Notes: generated by a model from the letters alone, not told the origin. A stretch of DNA of 64,000 nt from Okapia johnstoni (GCA_024291935.2 CM044315.1:76428385-76492384), one strand, 5' to 3'; positions 48,803-60,794 are shown, counted from the first letter of the stretch. Program-made: numbers and translations.

Positions 48803-49344
48803 AACACCCAAAAAATATGAGTGAGTGTGTGTCCATGTGTTCGTGTGAGTATATGTGTGATTTGACAGCTAAAATTTTATACACAGACACACACTTGACA
48901 TGTGTGAAATTACATATGTAGCAATTTATTTAAATAATTAAATAGAGTATTGCTTGCTTATCAAACGGTTGAAAGCAACCTATATGTCCTTTAATAGGAT
49001 ATGGGTAAAATAATTCTGAATGATCCACACAATGGAAAACTTTGCAACCATAAAAGGACTAGGAAAAAAAAATCAATACACTGATATGACTTCAGTTTAC
49101 ATTATTAAGTTAAAAAAACAAGTTGCAAAACAAAATATATACTGTATTAGCATTTAGAAAGAAGATATGGATATATAAATATTTATATAAGGATAAATAC
49201 TCGTATGTCTATATGTTTGCAAGGACATATACATATGTATGTATATTTACATTACGTACATATGTAAATAAGCAAACTATCTCCGGAAGTGGTTCAGGGT
49301 AGTGTTACCAAGGAAACTTGGAGATGACTTTTTTTTATCCTTAC

Positions 49345-49692
49345 CTGCTACCCTCAGATCCATGATGGCCTCTTCAGAGGTGTCACCATCTTTAAAGAAA
49401 CAGTGGTACAGTCCCCCATCAAGAACACTGATATTATGGATCCTGAGGGTGACTTTGCCTTCTCCTAGGGTGTCTTTCAGGAGTACTGTGCGATTCACAT
49501 AGTTGTAAGTGCTTTTTCCAGAGACTTCTTCCCCATCCTTGTACAGGTAAACCAGCTGGGAATAGTGCTCATGAAACCAGCCCACCTCCATGTGCTCTGC
49601 ACTCTGCGGTGGGGACAGCTGGCAGCTGAACTCAGCCTGTCCACCCAGCAGGACCACCTGGGGGGTCCTGGAGCTGCTCACAGTGAACTGCT
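49345..49692 (-). CDS. SKINT-like gene B, IgV exon
   Basis: A 348-bp phase-1 exon lies between CTTTCTTTGCAG and the donor GTAAGG. It encodes the membrane-distal V-type Ig domain of 116 residues. Canonical cysteines are at 24 and 98, the core tryptophan at 39, and the F-strand pattern LDGGLYHC precedes the second cysteine. Glycosylation sites are NRT (67-69) and NIS (87-89). Motifs GGQAEFSCQLSPPQSAEHM, VGWF and GEGKVTLRIHNIS are those of the SKINT/butyrophilin V domain. No stop or shift. Joined to the leader exon the mature protein should start near EQFTVSSS. In mouse SKINT1 this domain is involved in gamma-delta T-cell selection. That role is only inferred here. Confidence 0.88.
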
Positions 49693-49879
49693 CTGCAAAG
49701 AAAGTCGGAGATCAAGGATTTATTCTGAAGGCCACAGGAGAAAGCTTTACCTAGATCCCTCTGCTCTGGACACATTGGCCTAATTCCTAGTTCTTGATGC
49801 CAAGCCCTTTCTGATTTTAGAACTTTGCTCTCAAAGATACCTTCACTCCGACAGCAGTGCTCTTCTTTCATACTCTCCC

Positions 49880-50165
49880 ATCGCTGCCTCCTTCTTACTT
49901 CTCAGGCCCCAGCTTCAGTGTCAACTTCTTAGGGAAAAATTTTATCACCACCCATTTAACATTTCCCCTAGTCATATCTTCATAGCACTTATTATTACTG
50001 ATATTTTAAATTCCTATCTTTATTTTCTCTTATAACCAACTAAAATGTAAGCTGTGCAACAACAGAGTCTCTATCTTTTTTAAAATGCTCTGTATTATCC
50101 CCAGTGCATAAAACATTGCCAGAACATGGGAGGTACTCCATAAATATTTGATGAAGGAATGTGAA
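49880..50165 (+). mobile_element. L2 3' terminal fragment
   Basis: GCCTCCTTCTTACTTCTCAG, ATCTTCATAGCACTTATTA, CAACTAAAATGTAAGCTGTG, TATCCCCAGTGCATAAAAC and CATAAATATTTGATGAAGG follow the L2 order. Confidence 0.8.
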
Positions 50166-50239
50166 TAGCTCACACCATTGAGAGGCGGGATGTGGACCAC
50201 TATGGCTGAATAACAGCCTTTACTTATCAAATACACCAG

Positions 50240-50790
50240 CTTCTTTTTTCAGTATCAGTTTTTGGTGCATTAAAGATGGCCACAAATTTTCTGATGCTCC
50301 ATCCATGAACAGAAAGTGCCTATGGACCCTCCTTTTAAAACTGTCCTCTGATACTGTTTTGCTCAATAGAACATAGCAGAAGACTACCTGTAATCGTTCC
50401 TGGATCTGTCTTAGAAATGAGCAGGTCTCATTCCTGTTTTTTTTCATTCTTTCTGGAAGCCATCAGTAGCCATATACAAAGTCTGATGACCCTGAGACCA
50501 TCATAACAGAAAGGCCATGTGTTAACATGCCAGTTGACAGTGCCAGGGGATCCCAGCCTTCCAGCCTACTCTGCCAAAATGCTAGACATATGAATGAAGC
50601 CACCTTGAGCTCTTTGGACCACTCTGTGCACAAGCTGAATATACGAAGAGACTTCAGTCTATCACGTGAAACAGAGGATTCACCCAACTGAGCACCGGCT
50701 TGAATTCCTGACCAACAAGATATAAGATATAATAAAATGGTTACTTTAAATCACTAATCTGGGAGATAATTTGCTTTGAAGCTATCACAC
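50240..50790 (+). mobile_element. Old MLT1-type LTR
   Basis: The 3' half is clear: CCGGCTTGAATTCCTGACC, then ATAATAAAATGGTTACTTTA and AAATCACTAATCTGGGAG, which is the usual polyA-signal region of MLT1 LTRs. The 5' half is diverged. Confidence 0.6.
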
Positions 50791-51139
50791 AGCTCTTTCC
50801 ATAATCTTACTTTTCCCTCCTTTCAAGTATACCAAATTCATTCATTTCTCTGCCACCAATGTTTATCCTTTTCACTATAAGGTATCTGAGTTATCAGACT
50901 TAAGGCCTATTGTTCTAAGAAAATTTGTGAACAGCTCCAGTTCATACCAACTTCTTTATCTGAGGTCCTACTAAACTTACAATTCATATTACCACATAAG
51001 TGACCATGGTTTGTTCTTAAACATAAGGGATCTATTTATTATGATTTGCCAGTGAGAATTTGAGGCTCCCAAAGGTAGATGTTGGACAGGTATTTGTCTC
51101 TTCTCCTTGGCACATCACTTTTTTTTTAACATATGGCCA

Positions 51140-51287
51140 GTTTTATTTTGTTTTGTTTTTCTTTTGGCCACAGCCCATGGCATGTGGGACCATAGTTTCC
51201 TGACCAGAGATCAAACTTGCGGCCCCTGCAGTGGAAATGTCGATTCTTAACCACTGGACAGCCGGGGAGGGAAGTCTCCCTCATTGG
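51140..51287 (-). mobile_element. CHR-type SINE
   Basis: This is the complement of a CHR SINE: CTTTTGGCCACAGCCCATGG, CCTGACCAGAGATCAAACTT and GATTCTTAACCACTGGACAG. Confidence 0.88.
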
Positions 51288-51518
51288 CACATCATTGCAG
51301 CACTGTGGCATGGAGCTGGGGCTCAGGAAGACACAGGAATTAAAATGATGTCTTATAAGTTGTTTTAACATTCATTTCTATCCTGAAGACTAGAACAGAA
51401 AAGGTAGAATCTGAGAACAGCAATGGAAAAGCTTCCTCATTTCCTTCAGTGTCCTTTAATCTTCATTATTTTCCCTTATAGATGTAACATACCTTGAAAA
51501 AGAAGTAGATAACCCTAC

Positions 51519-51599
51519 CTGAGGGGAGTACTGCCGTTTGTAAGAGGAGAATGGCTACCGAGTATCCAGATACATAGGAAAATGCAAGCTCCATCACAC
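51519..51599 (-). CDS. SKINT-like gene B, signal-peptide exon
   Basis: On the - strand an acceptor TTTTCCAG is followed by GTGTG, an ATG (51594-51592) and 25 codons, then the donor GTAGGG in phase 1. The peptide starts MELAFSYVSGY and has a hydrophobic core (SVAILLLQTAVL) ending in PS, a typical secretory signal. The single G left over joins AG of the IgV exon to give E. The acceptor upstream of the ATG implies a separate non-coding first exon beyond 51600, which I could not place. Confidence 0.8.
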
Positions 51600-51609
51600 C
51601 TGGAAAATG

Positions 51610-52235
51610 AAATAGCAATTGTGGGTAACACAGGACAACAATAAACAGAGGCAATTTTGAAATCCTGCCTTTTGAGAGAATTCTCTTTGATGTGCCACTG
51701 AATAACTTAGCCAAACCACAGGTGTCAGACCCACTGAGATTAGGTCTTTTCCTCTTTCTTTCCTGTGCCTTTACTGTGGCTCACGCCTTCATTAGATGAC
51801 TACTACAGAGGGCAGCTGTGGTAGGCAAGAGCATAAACAGTGCACAGAACTCAGCTACGCACATCCCAGATTCACTTGGCCTCAACTGCATCTTGGCTTA
51901 AGCCACTCACTCAATTCGGAGCCCTGGCTGCTGCCTCTGACATTGCCTCACTTCCTAATGGAAACACTTGTGTGCCTTCTGCTATGGGCAACAGGCCAGT
52001 TTTGGCAAAACATTCATAATTCCTCTATTACAGGCAAGGTCTGCCCGGATCTATGACCTTCTGGCTCCATCCACTGCTCCCACATTCAAGGAAACGCCAC
52101 ATCAGAGAGGTGGGGCCTAGACTCCCCAGTAGCTGTCCAGAGGGCCTGCATAAAAAAAGCTCAGATATAAAAGTGTGCTAACTGCCTGGCAGAAAATCTT
52201 GGATCAATCAGATACAATAAATAAGTAAGATTTTT
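51610..52235. other. Upstream region of SKINT-like gene B
   Basis: The promoter and first non-coding exon should lie at or beyond this stretch. No CpG-rich patch or clear TATA context is seen, and no repeat was named. Confidence 0.4.
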
Positions 52236-52239
52236 TTTT

Positions 52240-52620
52240 TCTTCTTCCAATATTTTACTCAAACATGTGGAAACCTGATCCGTGATAACACTAGGACTGC
52301 AAACTGAAGAAAGAATTGTTGTTCTGTGAATGGTGCTGAGATGATGCACAGGAAAGCAGAGCCTTGGGATCTCCATTCACACCACGCACAGATCAAAGAC
52401 ATGAGCGTGAAAACCAAAGCTGTGCAAATATTAGACCACTTCGTAACAATAGACTCTTCATGTAATTGGGGTATGAACAAATTCCTCAGACTGAATAAAA
52501 TGATGGCAAATGTTAAATTAAACTTCATTAAATTTAGGTATGTTTATATCAAAAGATATAAAGGAAGCAAATGACAAGTCCTGATAAAGAAAACATTTAT
52601 AACAACTAGAGCTCAAAAGG
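52240..52620 (+). mobile_element. Old L1 ORF2 fragment
   Basis: CAGAGCCTTGGGATCTCC and AAAACCAAAGCTGTGCAAAT to AGATATAAAGGAAGCAAATG resemble the C-terminal part of L1 ORF2 with heavy divergence. The 82-codon frame at 52326-52574 reads like this region and is not a gene. Confidence 0.4.
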
Positions 52621-52729
52621 CTCAATATCTAGACTATATTAATTAATCCTTGCCATTCAAATTGCCGGTTGTCTTTTTAAAAAGACAATTCTTTCCTTAC
52701 TTAGAATATCCAATGTTCATTGAGTAACT

Positions 52730-53115
52730 TGGACAACTTTAAGATTACACTTTTCAGATTCCTTGCAGCCAGGTGAGCTATAGGACTGATTTCTGGTCAA
52801 TGCGATGTAAACAGAACTATGAAGAACTTACTTTAATCCCTAAATTCCGAAGAGAAACCTTCCCTTCCTCTTTACAGCCAGACTGAAGCCCATCCAACGG
52901 CTGTACCTAAGACAGAACCTGGACCTTGAAGAGAAAGCCACAGGCTGAAGATGGAGCAGAAAGTAAACTAGAAGCTTGGTCCTTAACTTTATGAAGCTGC
53001 CTCTTGGAAACTAACTTTGGTCTTCTGTTACCTCATTTAATGATGAAACGTGTCTTTTTACTTTAATGGATTACAGTTACATGGTTGTTCAGTTTATAAT
53101 GCAAATATATTATAA
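52730..53115 (+). mobile_element. Ancient LTR-like sequence
   Basis: TTCTGGTCAATGCGATGTAA and a downstream CACAGGCTGAAGATGGAGCA recall the order of old mammalian LTRs (MaLR/ERVL). Divergence is too high to name it. Confidence 0.35.
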
Positions 53116-54420
53116 ATAATATTTATACAAATTAAATATTTATCTTTAAAGTTTTCTTAAAATGAAAGACCAAAGGCAAGCATTTCAAGACTGGTAAGCC
53201 AGCTTATCAAAATTGCTTAAAGTCCTACGTTCCTTCCAGATACTTTGAATGTATCTCACCCACTCTTAAACACACACATACAGGCTAAGAATCACTGAAA
53301 TTATATCTTATATGTGTGGGAGATTTATATTTATGATTTATAAAAAGTCATGAAGCATATTAATATATATGCAAATATGTATATATATAAAGTGAATCAC
53401 CTCATTACAATTTTATTTTAATTCTCAGAGACTTAGTTACTTAAGGCACAATTTTGGCTTCTACTCTATCTAGAAATGGAACAATTAGTTTAGTCTATTT
53501 TACAGATACCTTGAACAGAGTCAATGTTTTTTTGTTATTATCATCAATCCGAAGGAATGAGTAGCATATACTTGTTGGTACTCAGTATACACAGAGTTAT
53601 TTCTAAGCCCATTTCTAATGGAAGTTGAAATAATAGAGTTTAAAATAATAGAGACCTACTGAACACATAACTTTTCTTAACCTCTAAAGCAAATTACTCT
53701 GAAGGAAAGAAGTGAAAAGGAGCAAAAACAAAAACAAAGACAAATAAACATCAAAACAAAACCCAGACAGAATAAAAAGGACCTAAGGTCAAAAACACTG
53801 GATAGCTTTATATGCAGCTTATATAGTCAAGCAAAAGAGTAATAAAAGAAATAAACCAAATAGAAGCATCTCAAATTTTCTCATTTACTTGTTCCCCAAA
53901 ATAAAAGACAGACCTAAGAAAGACTCCAGGCTCTTCAGAAAGGACCTCATCCAAATGCCTGTAGATCTATACCTGGATCAGCTGGGTTCCTGCTGTCACA
54001 AAAACCACAAGCAGATGTGCTGTAGTCACATGGCAACCTGCAGGACTTCTGTAAGAACCCCAACGGATGCCTGTGTGCAACAGCTTATTTTTCCAGCCTA
54101 AAATATATATTCCCCTCACAAAAGAAGTGCGAAGGTGGCAGCCTCACCCAGTGTGTAGGACTGCTTGTTCAAACTCATTTTTAACATTAGGATGCAACAA
54201 CGATTCTCAAGCAAGCACAGGTTTCAACTTGACTCGCCTCCCCTTGAAAGTAAAGCATGAAACAATGTTTACTATGTAACACGTCATTTGGACCAATTTA
54301 AACTATGAAGGAGAAATAACGCTGTAATGTCTAAAGAATATTATATAAGGGAATACTGTGACTGTAGTCTTTGAAAATGGAAGTAGGAAGGATCTTCCTT
54401 ATCTTGATAAAGGCTATCTT
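53115..54420. other. Unassigned intergenic stretch
   Basis: A/T-rich sequence. The frames 53889-54101 and 54067-54279 show no recognisable domain. No named repeat. Confidence 0.45.
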
Positions 54421-54424
54421 TAAA

Positions 54425-55018
54425 AATCTCCAAAAACATTTTTAATGAGAAAAAAATCTTTGCAATCTTTCTCTTTTACACTCTGGCACAGTCTTAGTAA
54501 TTTTTTTTTTATCTGTCTCCTCTGGCAAGGGAAATAAAAACACAAATAAATGCCACTTAAACTTAAAATCTTTTAAACAGTGAGAAAATCCATCAACAAA
54601 ATGAAAGGGCACTCTACTGAATGAGAGAAGATATTTGCAAATGATATGTCTGATAAGGGGTTAACATCCAAAGTATAGAAAGAACTCATACAACTTAGTA
54701 TAAAAAATTAAAACAACTTGATTTAAAAAATGGGCAGAGGACCTGAATAGACATTTCCCCAAAGACATACAGATGGCCAGTAGGTATGTGAAAATACTCA
54801 GCATTACTGATCATCAGGAAAATGTAAAACAAAACCTCAGTGAGATATCACCTCATACCTGTCAGAATGACTCTTGTCAAAAAGACAGCAAGTAAGTGTC
54901 GGGGAGGACATGGAGAAAAGGGAAACTTTGTACAGTGCTGTTGGGAATGTAAATTGATGCAGCCACTATGGAAAACAGTATGGAGGTTCCTCAAAATATT
55001 AAAAATACAACTAATATA
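54425..55018 (+). mobile_element. Old L1 ORF2 C-terminal fragment
   Basis: Order of landmarks: GTCTCCTCTGGCAAGGGAAA, AATGGGCAGAGGACCTGAAT, CAGTGAGATATCACCTCAT, TGTTGGGAATGTAAATTGAT and GGAAAACAGTATGGAGGTTC. No usable frame. Confidence 0.85.
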
Positions 55019-55019
55019 C

Positions 55020-56625
55020 AATTCAAAAAAAATAAATCTAAATAATTAAATGTTTTTATCTAACATGATCAGAAAATGAAGCTGTCAGAGTAGCACAAGT
55101 ATGAGAAAGGAAGGAGAAAAATGAACAAAGGTGGATGAAATAATTTACATGGAAAGTAATAAGAAAATAAAGAAATACAAATTTTTAAGAATAGTACTTT
55201 TCTCTAGCTTAAGCTAAATAATGTGTGAGAATGCTTAGGAATTTTAAGAATATTTTTCTAAACCTAAAAAAACTGGGTAACAATATCATGTTCATGGAAG
55301 AGGAAAATATTAACATTTTAAAGATAAAAGTTGCAATCATATTAGTCTACAGACCATAAAATTTTAATACAATCATAGCAGAAGAGTAGGAACAATAGGG
55401 TAGCTTAACCTCAAAATTATGTGGAAGAATTAACATTCACTAATAACAAAGATAATCATAAAACAATGAAGAGACGTGTTACTAAATTTACTGTACTAGA
55501 TATTAACATATATAATAGAGCCATAGTAAAAGGACACAGAGTGGTATTGGTGCAAAAAGACAAATCCAAATGGAACAGACTAGAGAGATGAGAAAAGTTG
55601 TGTCTGTAGGTCTTTCTCCATTTGCCCCCTCGGATCCATTCTCTTCTTCTTTCCTTTATTCTCTAGCTTGCAGAGCTGCTCTTGACCAAGTAAGTCACTT
55701 GGGGTCCCTTCCCTTCTGGCCTATGAGAGTCATGGGAGACTGAAGGACGAGAAGAAAAAGAGGCCAAAGCATCTGTTTCCTTGCTCCCTTTCTGTTTTGT
55801 TGCCACATGTCAGTGGGCTCATCCCCCTACAACTACAGCTCCTGCCCATAGCCCATCATCCATGGCTCCAGATCGCCCAGCCTCTGACAACACTCTTTCA
55901 TCATTTATCATTAATGTGTGAGGAGTGACAACTTTCAACAGTAGCCAGACCTTGAGGATCTTGTTGGCTCACTTAATTCCAATCACTCTTAAGTAAACAT
56001 GTTCTTCATTTGATGATATTCAGAATGTCATTTGAATCTGCCTTGTGTTCCTTGCCAAAATCCTGACTAAAAACAGGTGGAATCACATATCAGTTGAAAC
56101 AAGAGGGGTTCCAGAGGAAAATTGGTTCCCTCTTTGGGAAAAAAGGATGAGAGTAAAAACTCAGGATAATGTCTTTGTGATATTGGGGTGCAAAAGATTT
56201 CTTAATAGAACCCCAAAATACAAACTGTATGGGAAAAATTAATCTGACAACCTTAAATATCTATGCTAAATTAAGGACATTATAGACAAAGTTAGCAGAT
56301 GTCTGACATGACACTATGATATTTTCAAAGCCTAATGATATCAAGGGATCAATACCGAGATAGGAATGCCTGCAAATCACAGGGTAACAAGACAAAATCT
56401 GACAAATAATTTGTTGCACTGTGTAAATAAGAAATCCACAAAGGGTAGAACTATCTATACTTGTATCAAGAAATTAATAATCTTGCATATAAATGCAAAA
56501 GAAGATACAATTTATTACCCATTAGATAAGCAAAATTAAAAAGTTGAATAACACTGAGTACTGATGAGGATTAGGACACTGGGCATGTGAAAGTGAAAAT
56601 AAGCCCATCTATTCTGGAATCTCTT
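55020..56625. other. Mostly unassigned intergenic stretch
   Basis: 55590-55990 has the look of an old interspersed repeat (CCATGGCTCCAGATCGCCCA and neighbours) that I cannot name. The frame 56045-56242 has no recognisable domain. Confidence 0.4.
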
Positions 56626-56631
56626 TAAATG

Positions 56632-56838
56632 TTAGTTGCTTAATCATGTCCAACTCTTTGCGACCCCATGGACTGTATCCTTCCCAGCTCCTCTGCCCAC
56701 GGAATTCTCCAGGCAAGAATACTGGAGTGGGTAGCCCTTCCCTTCTCCAAGGGAATTCCCTTCTTGACCCAGGGATCTAACCCAGGACTCCTGCATTGCA
56801 GGTGGATTCTTTACAGTCTCAACCACCAGGAAAGCCAC
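56632..56838 (-). mobile_element. Bov-tA SINE
   Basis: Reverse orientation, from GTTGCTTAATCATGTCCAAC to ACCACCAGGAAAGCC. Confidence 0.92.
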
Positions 56839-56897
56839 TGGAATCTCTTAACAGCATTAAATTAAGGATTTAAGTATTTATGACATGCTAAGGACAT

Positions 56898-57376
56898 ACT
56901 ATGGGCTTCCCTGATAGTTCAGCTGGTAAAGAATCCACCTGCAATGCAGGAGACCTCAGTTCGATTCCTGGTTTGGGAAGATCCACTGGAGAGGGGATAG
57001 GCTACCCACTGCAGTATTCTTGGGCTTCCCTGGTGGCTCAGCTGGTAAAGAACCTGCCTGAAATGCGGGAGACCTGGGTTCAATCGCTGGTTTGGGAAGA
57101 TCCCCTGGAGAAGGGAAAGGCTACCCACTCCAGTATTCTGGCCTAGAGAATTAAAAAAAAAAAAAAAAAAAACCCTGATGCTGGGAAAGATTGAAGTTGG
57201 GAAGAGAAGGGGATGACAGAGGATGAGATGGTTGGATGGCATCACCTACTCAATGGACATGAGTTTGAGTAAACTCCTGGATTTGGTGATGCACAGGGAG
57301 GCCTGGTGTGCTGCAGTCAATGGGGTTCCAAAGGGTTGGACATGACTGAGTGAATGAACTGAACTGAACTGAACTG
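56898..57376 (+). mobile_element. Composite: Bov-tA dimer, A-run and BovB 3' end
   Basis: Two Bov-tA units (from 56903 and 57022) run into an uninterrupted A-run (about 57154-57172). The last ~200 bases of BovB follow at once, ending with ACTGA repeats. AAGGACAT occurs at 56890-56897 and again at 57377-57384, directly outside the composite and nowhere at the internal joint, so the whole seems to have been inserted as one piece. Confidence 0.75.
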
Positions 57377-57479
57377 AAGGACATGTTTGGATATATACCT
57401 CTAAGAAATTCTTTTGCAATTGTCAAGGTGACATGTAAGAGAATGTTTCTGACATAAGAAGAAGGCTAGAAGCAGTCTC

Positions 57480-58106
57480 TGTAATAATCATTTCAACAAT
57501 GGGGAAGAAAAAGCTATTTGACAACTCTGAAAGCAGGAGAAATACAAAGGAAAACACTCCAAGGCATATCATGACTAAACTGCTTAAAACTAAAAGTAGC
57601 CAGAGAAATGAGACATGTTATATATAGGGGCCAAAAGATAAGAATCACTACTGACTTCTTAATAGAAGTGAAATAAGACATAAGTATGGAAATGAGTAAC
57701 AGGCTGCAAGAGAAAAAAATGTCAGCCTTAACCTCTGTATCAAGTTAAAATGTAAGTCAAAATTCTTCAGAAAAATTAAAGCAGAAAGAATTCTTTGCCT
57801 GAATTTCTGGGCTACCAGAAGTATAAACTGAAGTTTTCAGGATGAAGGAATATTATTCCATATGTAAATTCCAATCTATCAGAGGAGAAAAGTTCTAGAA
57901 ATAGTAAATGGGTGGGTAAATTTAAAGACATTTTCTTCTTTGTTAATTTTCTTTCTTAAAATTCTATTGACTGATTACTGAAAAATAAAAATATAATACA
58001 GTTTATAACACGCAGAAGTAAAAAGAATAACAGCAGCATAAAAATGGGGTGAGAAGAGGACAGAAGTATGCTCTCGGGTGTTTCTTATGTTTTACATTAA
58101 CTGACA
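57480..58106 (+). mobile_element. Old L1M, left part, split by a younger L1
   Basis: AAACACTCCAAGGCATATCA, GAAATAAGACATAAGTATGG and AGCAGAAAGAATTCTTTGCC are diverged forms of the L1 ORF1-ORF2 linker. The same element resumes at 60215. Confidence 0.6.
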
Positions 58107-58116
58107 TGATATTATT

Positions 58117-60204
58117 GTACTTTATTTATTTGTTTTGTTTTGTTTTCTTTATTTTTTAAATTTATTTTAATTGGAGGCTAATTACTTTACAATATTGTAG
58201 TGGGTTTTTGCCATACATTGACATGAATCCGCCATGGGTGTACATATGTCCCCCATCCTGAACCCCCCTCCCACCTCCTTCCCCATCCCATCCCTCAGGG
58301 TCGTCCCATTGCCCCAGCCCTGAGCGCCCTGTCTCATGCATCGAACCTGGACTGGTGATCTATTTCACATATGGTAATATACATGTTTCAATGCTATTCT
58401 CTCAAATCATCCCACCCTCGCCTTGTCCCACGGAGTCCAAAACTCTGTTCTTTACATCTGTGTCTCTTTTGCTGTCTCACATATAGGGTCATTGTTACCA
58501 TCTTTCTAAATTCCATATATATGCATTAATATACTGTGTTGGTGTTTTTCTTTCTGACTTACTTTGCTCTGTATAATAGGTCCAGTTTCATCCACCTCAT
58601 TAGAACTGATTCAAATGCATTCTTTTTAATAGCTGAGTAATATTCCATTGTGTATATGTACCACAGCTTTCTTATCCATTCGTCTGCCAATGGACATCTA
58701 GGTTGCTTCCATGTCCTGGTTATTGTAAACAGTGCTGCGATGAACATTGGGGTACACGTGTCTCTTTCAATTCTGGTTTCCTCGGTGTGTATGCCCAACA
58801 GTGGGATTGTTGGGTCATATGACAGTTGTATTTCCAGTTTTTTAAGGAATCTCCACACTGTTCTCCATAGTGGCTGTACTAGTTTGCATTCTTACCAACG
58901 TTGTAAGAGGGTTCCCTTTTCTCCACACCCTCTCCAGCATTTATTGTTTGTAGACTTTTGGATAGCAGCTATTCTGACCAGTGTGAGATGGTACCATATT
59001 GTGGTTTTGATTTTCATTTCTCTGATAATGAGTGATGTTGAGCATCTTTTCATGTGTTTGTTAGCCATTTGTATGTCTTCTTTGGTGAAATGTCTGTTTA
59101 GTTCTTTGGCTCATTTTTTGATTGGGTTGCTTATTTTTCTGGAATTCAGCTGCAGGAGTTGCTTGTATATTTTTGAGATTAATTCTTTTTCAGTTGCTTC
59201 GTTTGCTATTATTTTCTCCCATTCTGAAGGCTGTCTTTTCACCTTGCTTATAGTTTCCTTCGTGGTGCAAAAGCTTTTAAGTTTAATTAGGTCCTATTTG
59301 TTTATTTTTGCTTTTATTTCCATTACTCTGGGAGGTGGGTCATAGAGGATCCTTCTGTGATTTATGTCAGAGAGTGTTTTGCCTATGTTTTCCTCTAGGG
59401 GTTTCATAGTTTTTGGTCTTACATTTAGATCTTTAATCCATTTTGAGCTTTATTTTTGTGTATGGTGTTAGAAAGTGTTCTAATTTCAATCTTTTACAAG
59501 TGGTTGACCAGTTTTCCCAGCACCATTTGTTAAAGAGATTGTCTTTTCTCCATTGTATATTTTTGCCTCCTTTATCAAAGATAAGGTGTCCATAGGTGCG
59601 TGGATTTATCTCTGGGCTTTCTATTTTGTTCCATTGATCTATGTTTCTGTCTTTGTGCCAGTTCCATACTGTCTTGATGACTGTAGCTTTGTAGTATAGC
59701 CTGAGGTCAGGCAGGTTGATTCCTCCAGTTCCATTCTTCTTTCTCAAGATTGCTTTGGCTAGTCGCAGTTTTTTGTATTTCCATACAGATTGTGAAATTA
59801 TTTGTTCTAGTTCTCTGAAAAATACCATTGGTGGCTTGACAGGGATTGCTTTGGGTAGTATACTCATTTTCACTATATTGATTCTTCCAATCCATGAACA
59901 TGGTATATTTCTCCATCTATTTGTGTCATCTTTGATTTCTTTCATCAGTGTTTTATAATTTTCTATAAGTAGGTCTTTTGTTTCTTTAGGTAGACTTATT
60001 CCTAAGTATTTTATTCTTTTCATTGCAATGGTGAATGGAATTGTTTCCTTAATTTCTCTTTCTGTTTTCTCATTGTTAGTGTATAGGAATGTAAGGGATT
60101 TCTGTGTGTTAATTTTATATTCTGCAACTTTACTATATTCATTGATTAGCTCTAGTAATTTTCTTGTGGAGTCTTTAGGGTTGTCTATGTAGAGGATCGT
60201 GATG
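58117..60204 (-). mobile_element. L1 LINE, 5'-truncated, relatively young
   Basis: About 2.1 kb on the - strand: ORF2 C-terminal half (60023-59433 and 58858-58559, with TPYTKI near 59455 and [10 protein letters not shown] near 58640), then the 3' UTR and an A-rich tail with AAAAC units near 58120-58145. The perfect direct repeat TGATATTATT at 58107-58116 and 60205-60214 marks the insertion. RT and endonuclease regions are absent. Confidence 0.95.
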
Positions 60205-60214
60205 TGATATTATT

Positions 60215-60790
60215 TTAAAGTGGACTTTGACAAGTTAAAGATGTATATTTTAAAGCAAAGGGAATCATTAAAAAAATCCATAATTAATAAGAAAGTAGTA
60301 GAATGCTAAAGGATACTCATCTAGCATAAAACAAGGTGTAAAAGGAAAATACAAGAGACTTCAAACTGGATAAAAATGAGATATCATATCATTATATTAT
60401 TATAATTTTAAGTTAAATATAAATACACAGAAAGTTTAAAAGTAAATGCTTGAAAAAATATATAGTTTGTAAACAGTAAGCATATTAATATCTTACTATA
60501 TTAATATCAGACAACATAGACTTCAGAACAAACAATATTAACAGAGATAAAGAGGAACAGTTCAAAGTGATGAAAATGCAATTCATCAAGAAAACATAAC
60601 AATCATAAATGGGTATACTTCTAGCTAAAGAAATTCAAAAGACATGAAGCAAAAGCTGACCAAACTAAAAAGAGAAATAATCAAATCCACAACTACAGTT
60701 GCACATTTTAACCCTTATCTTTCAGTATTTGATAGAAAAAGTAAACAGAAATAAAGACTTTTAAATCCTATAAAAACTTAACACTATATT
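60215..60790 (+). mobile_element. Old L1M, right part
   Basis: This continues the element at 57480-58106 after the younger insertion, with ORF2 start features: ATCAGACAACATAGACTTCA, AGTTCAAAGTGATGAAAATG, CAAGAAAACATAACAATCAT. No open frame. Confidence 0.65.
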
Positions 60791-60794
60791 TACA

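Noticed and set aside
52259..52574. Frames on both strands at 52259-52574
   Set aside because: They fall in a diverged L1 ORF2 remnant.
58650..59345. 231-codon open frame on the + strand
   Set aside because: It is the antisense of L1 ORF2 C-terminus and 3' sequence in the - strand L1 at 58117-60204.
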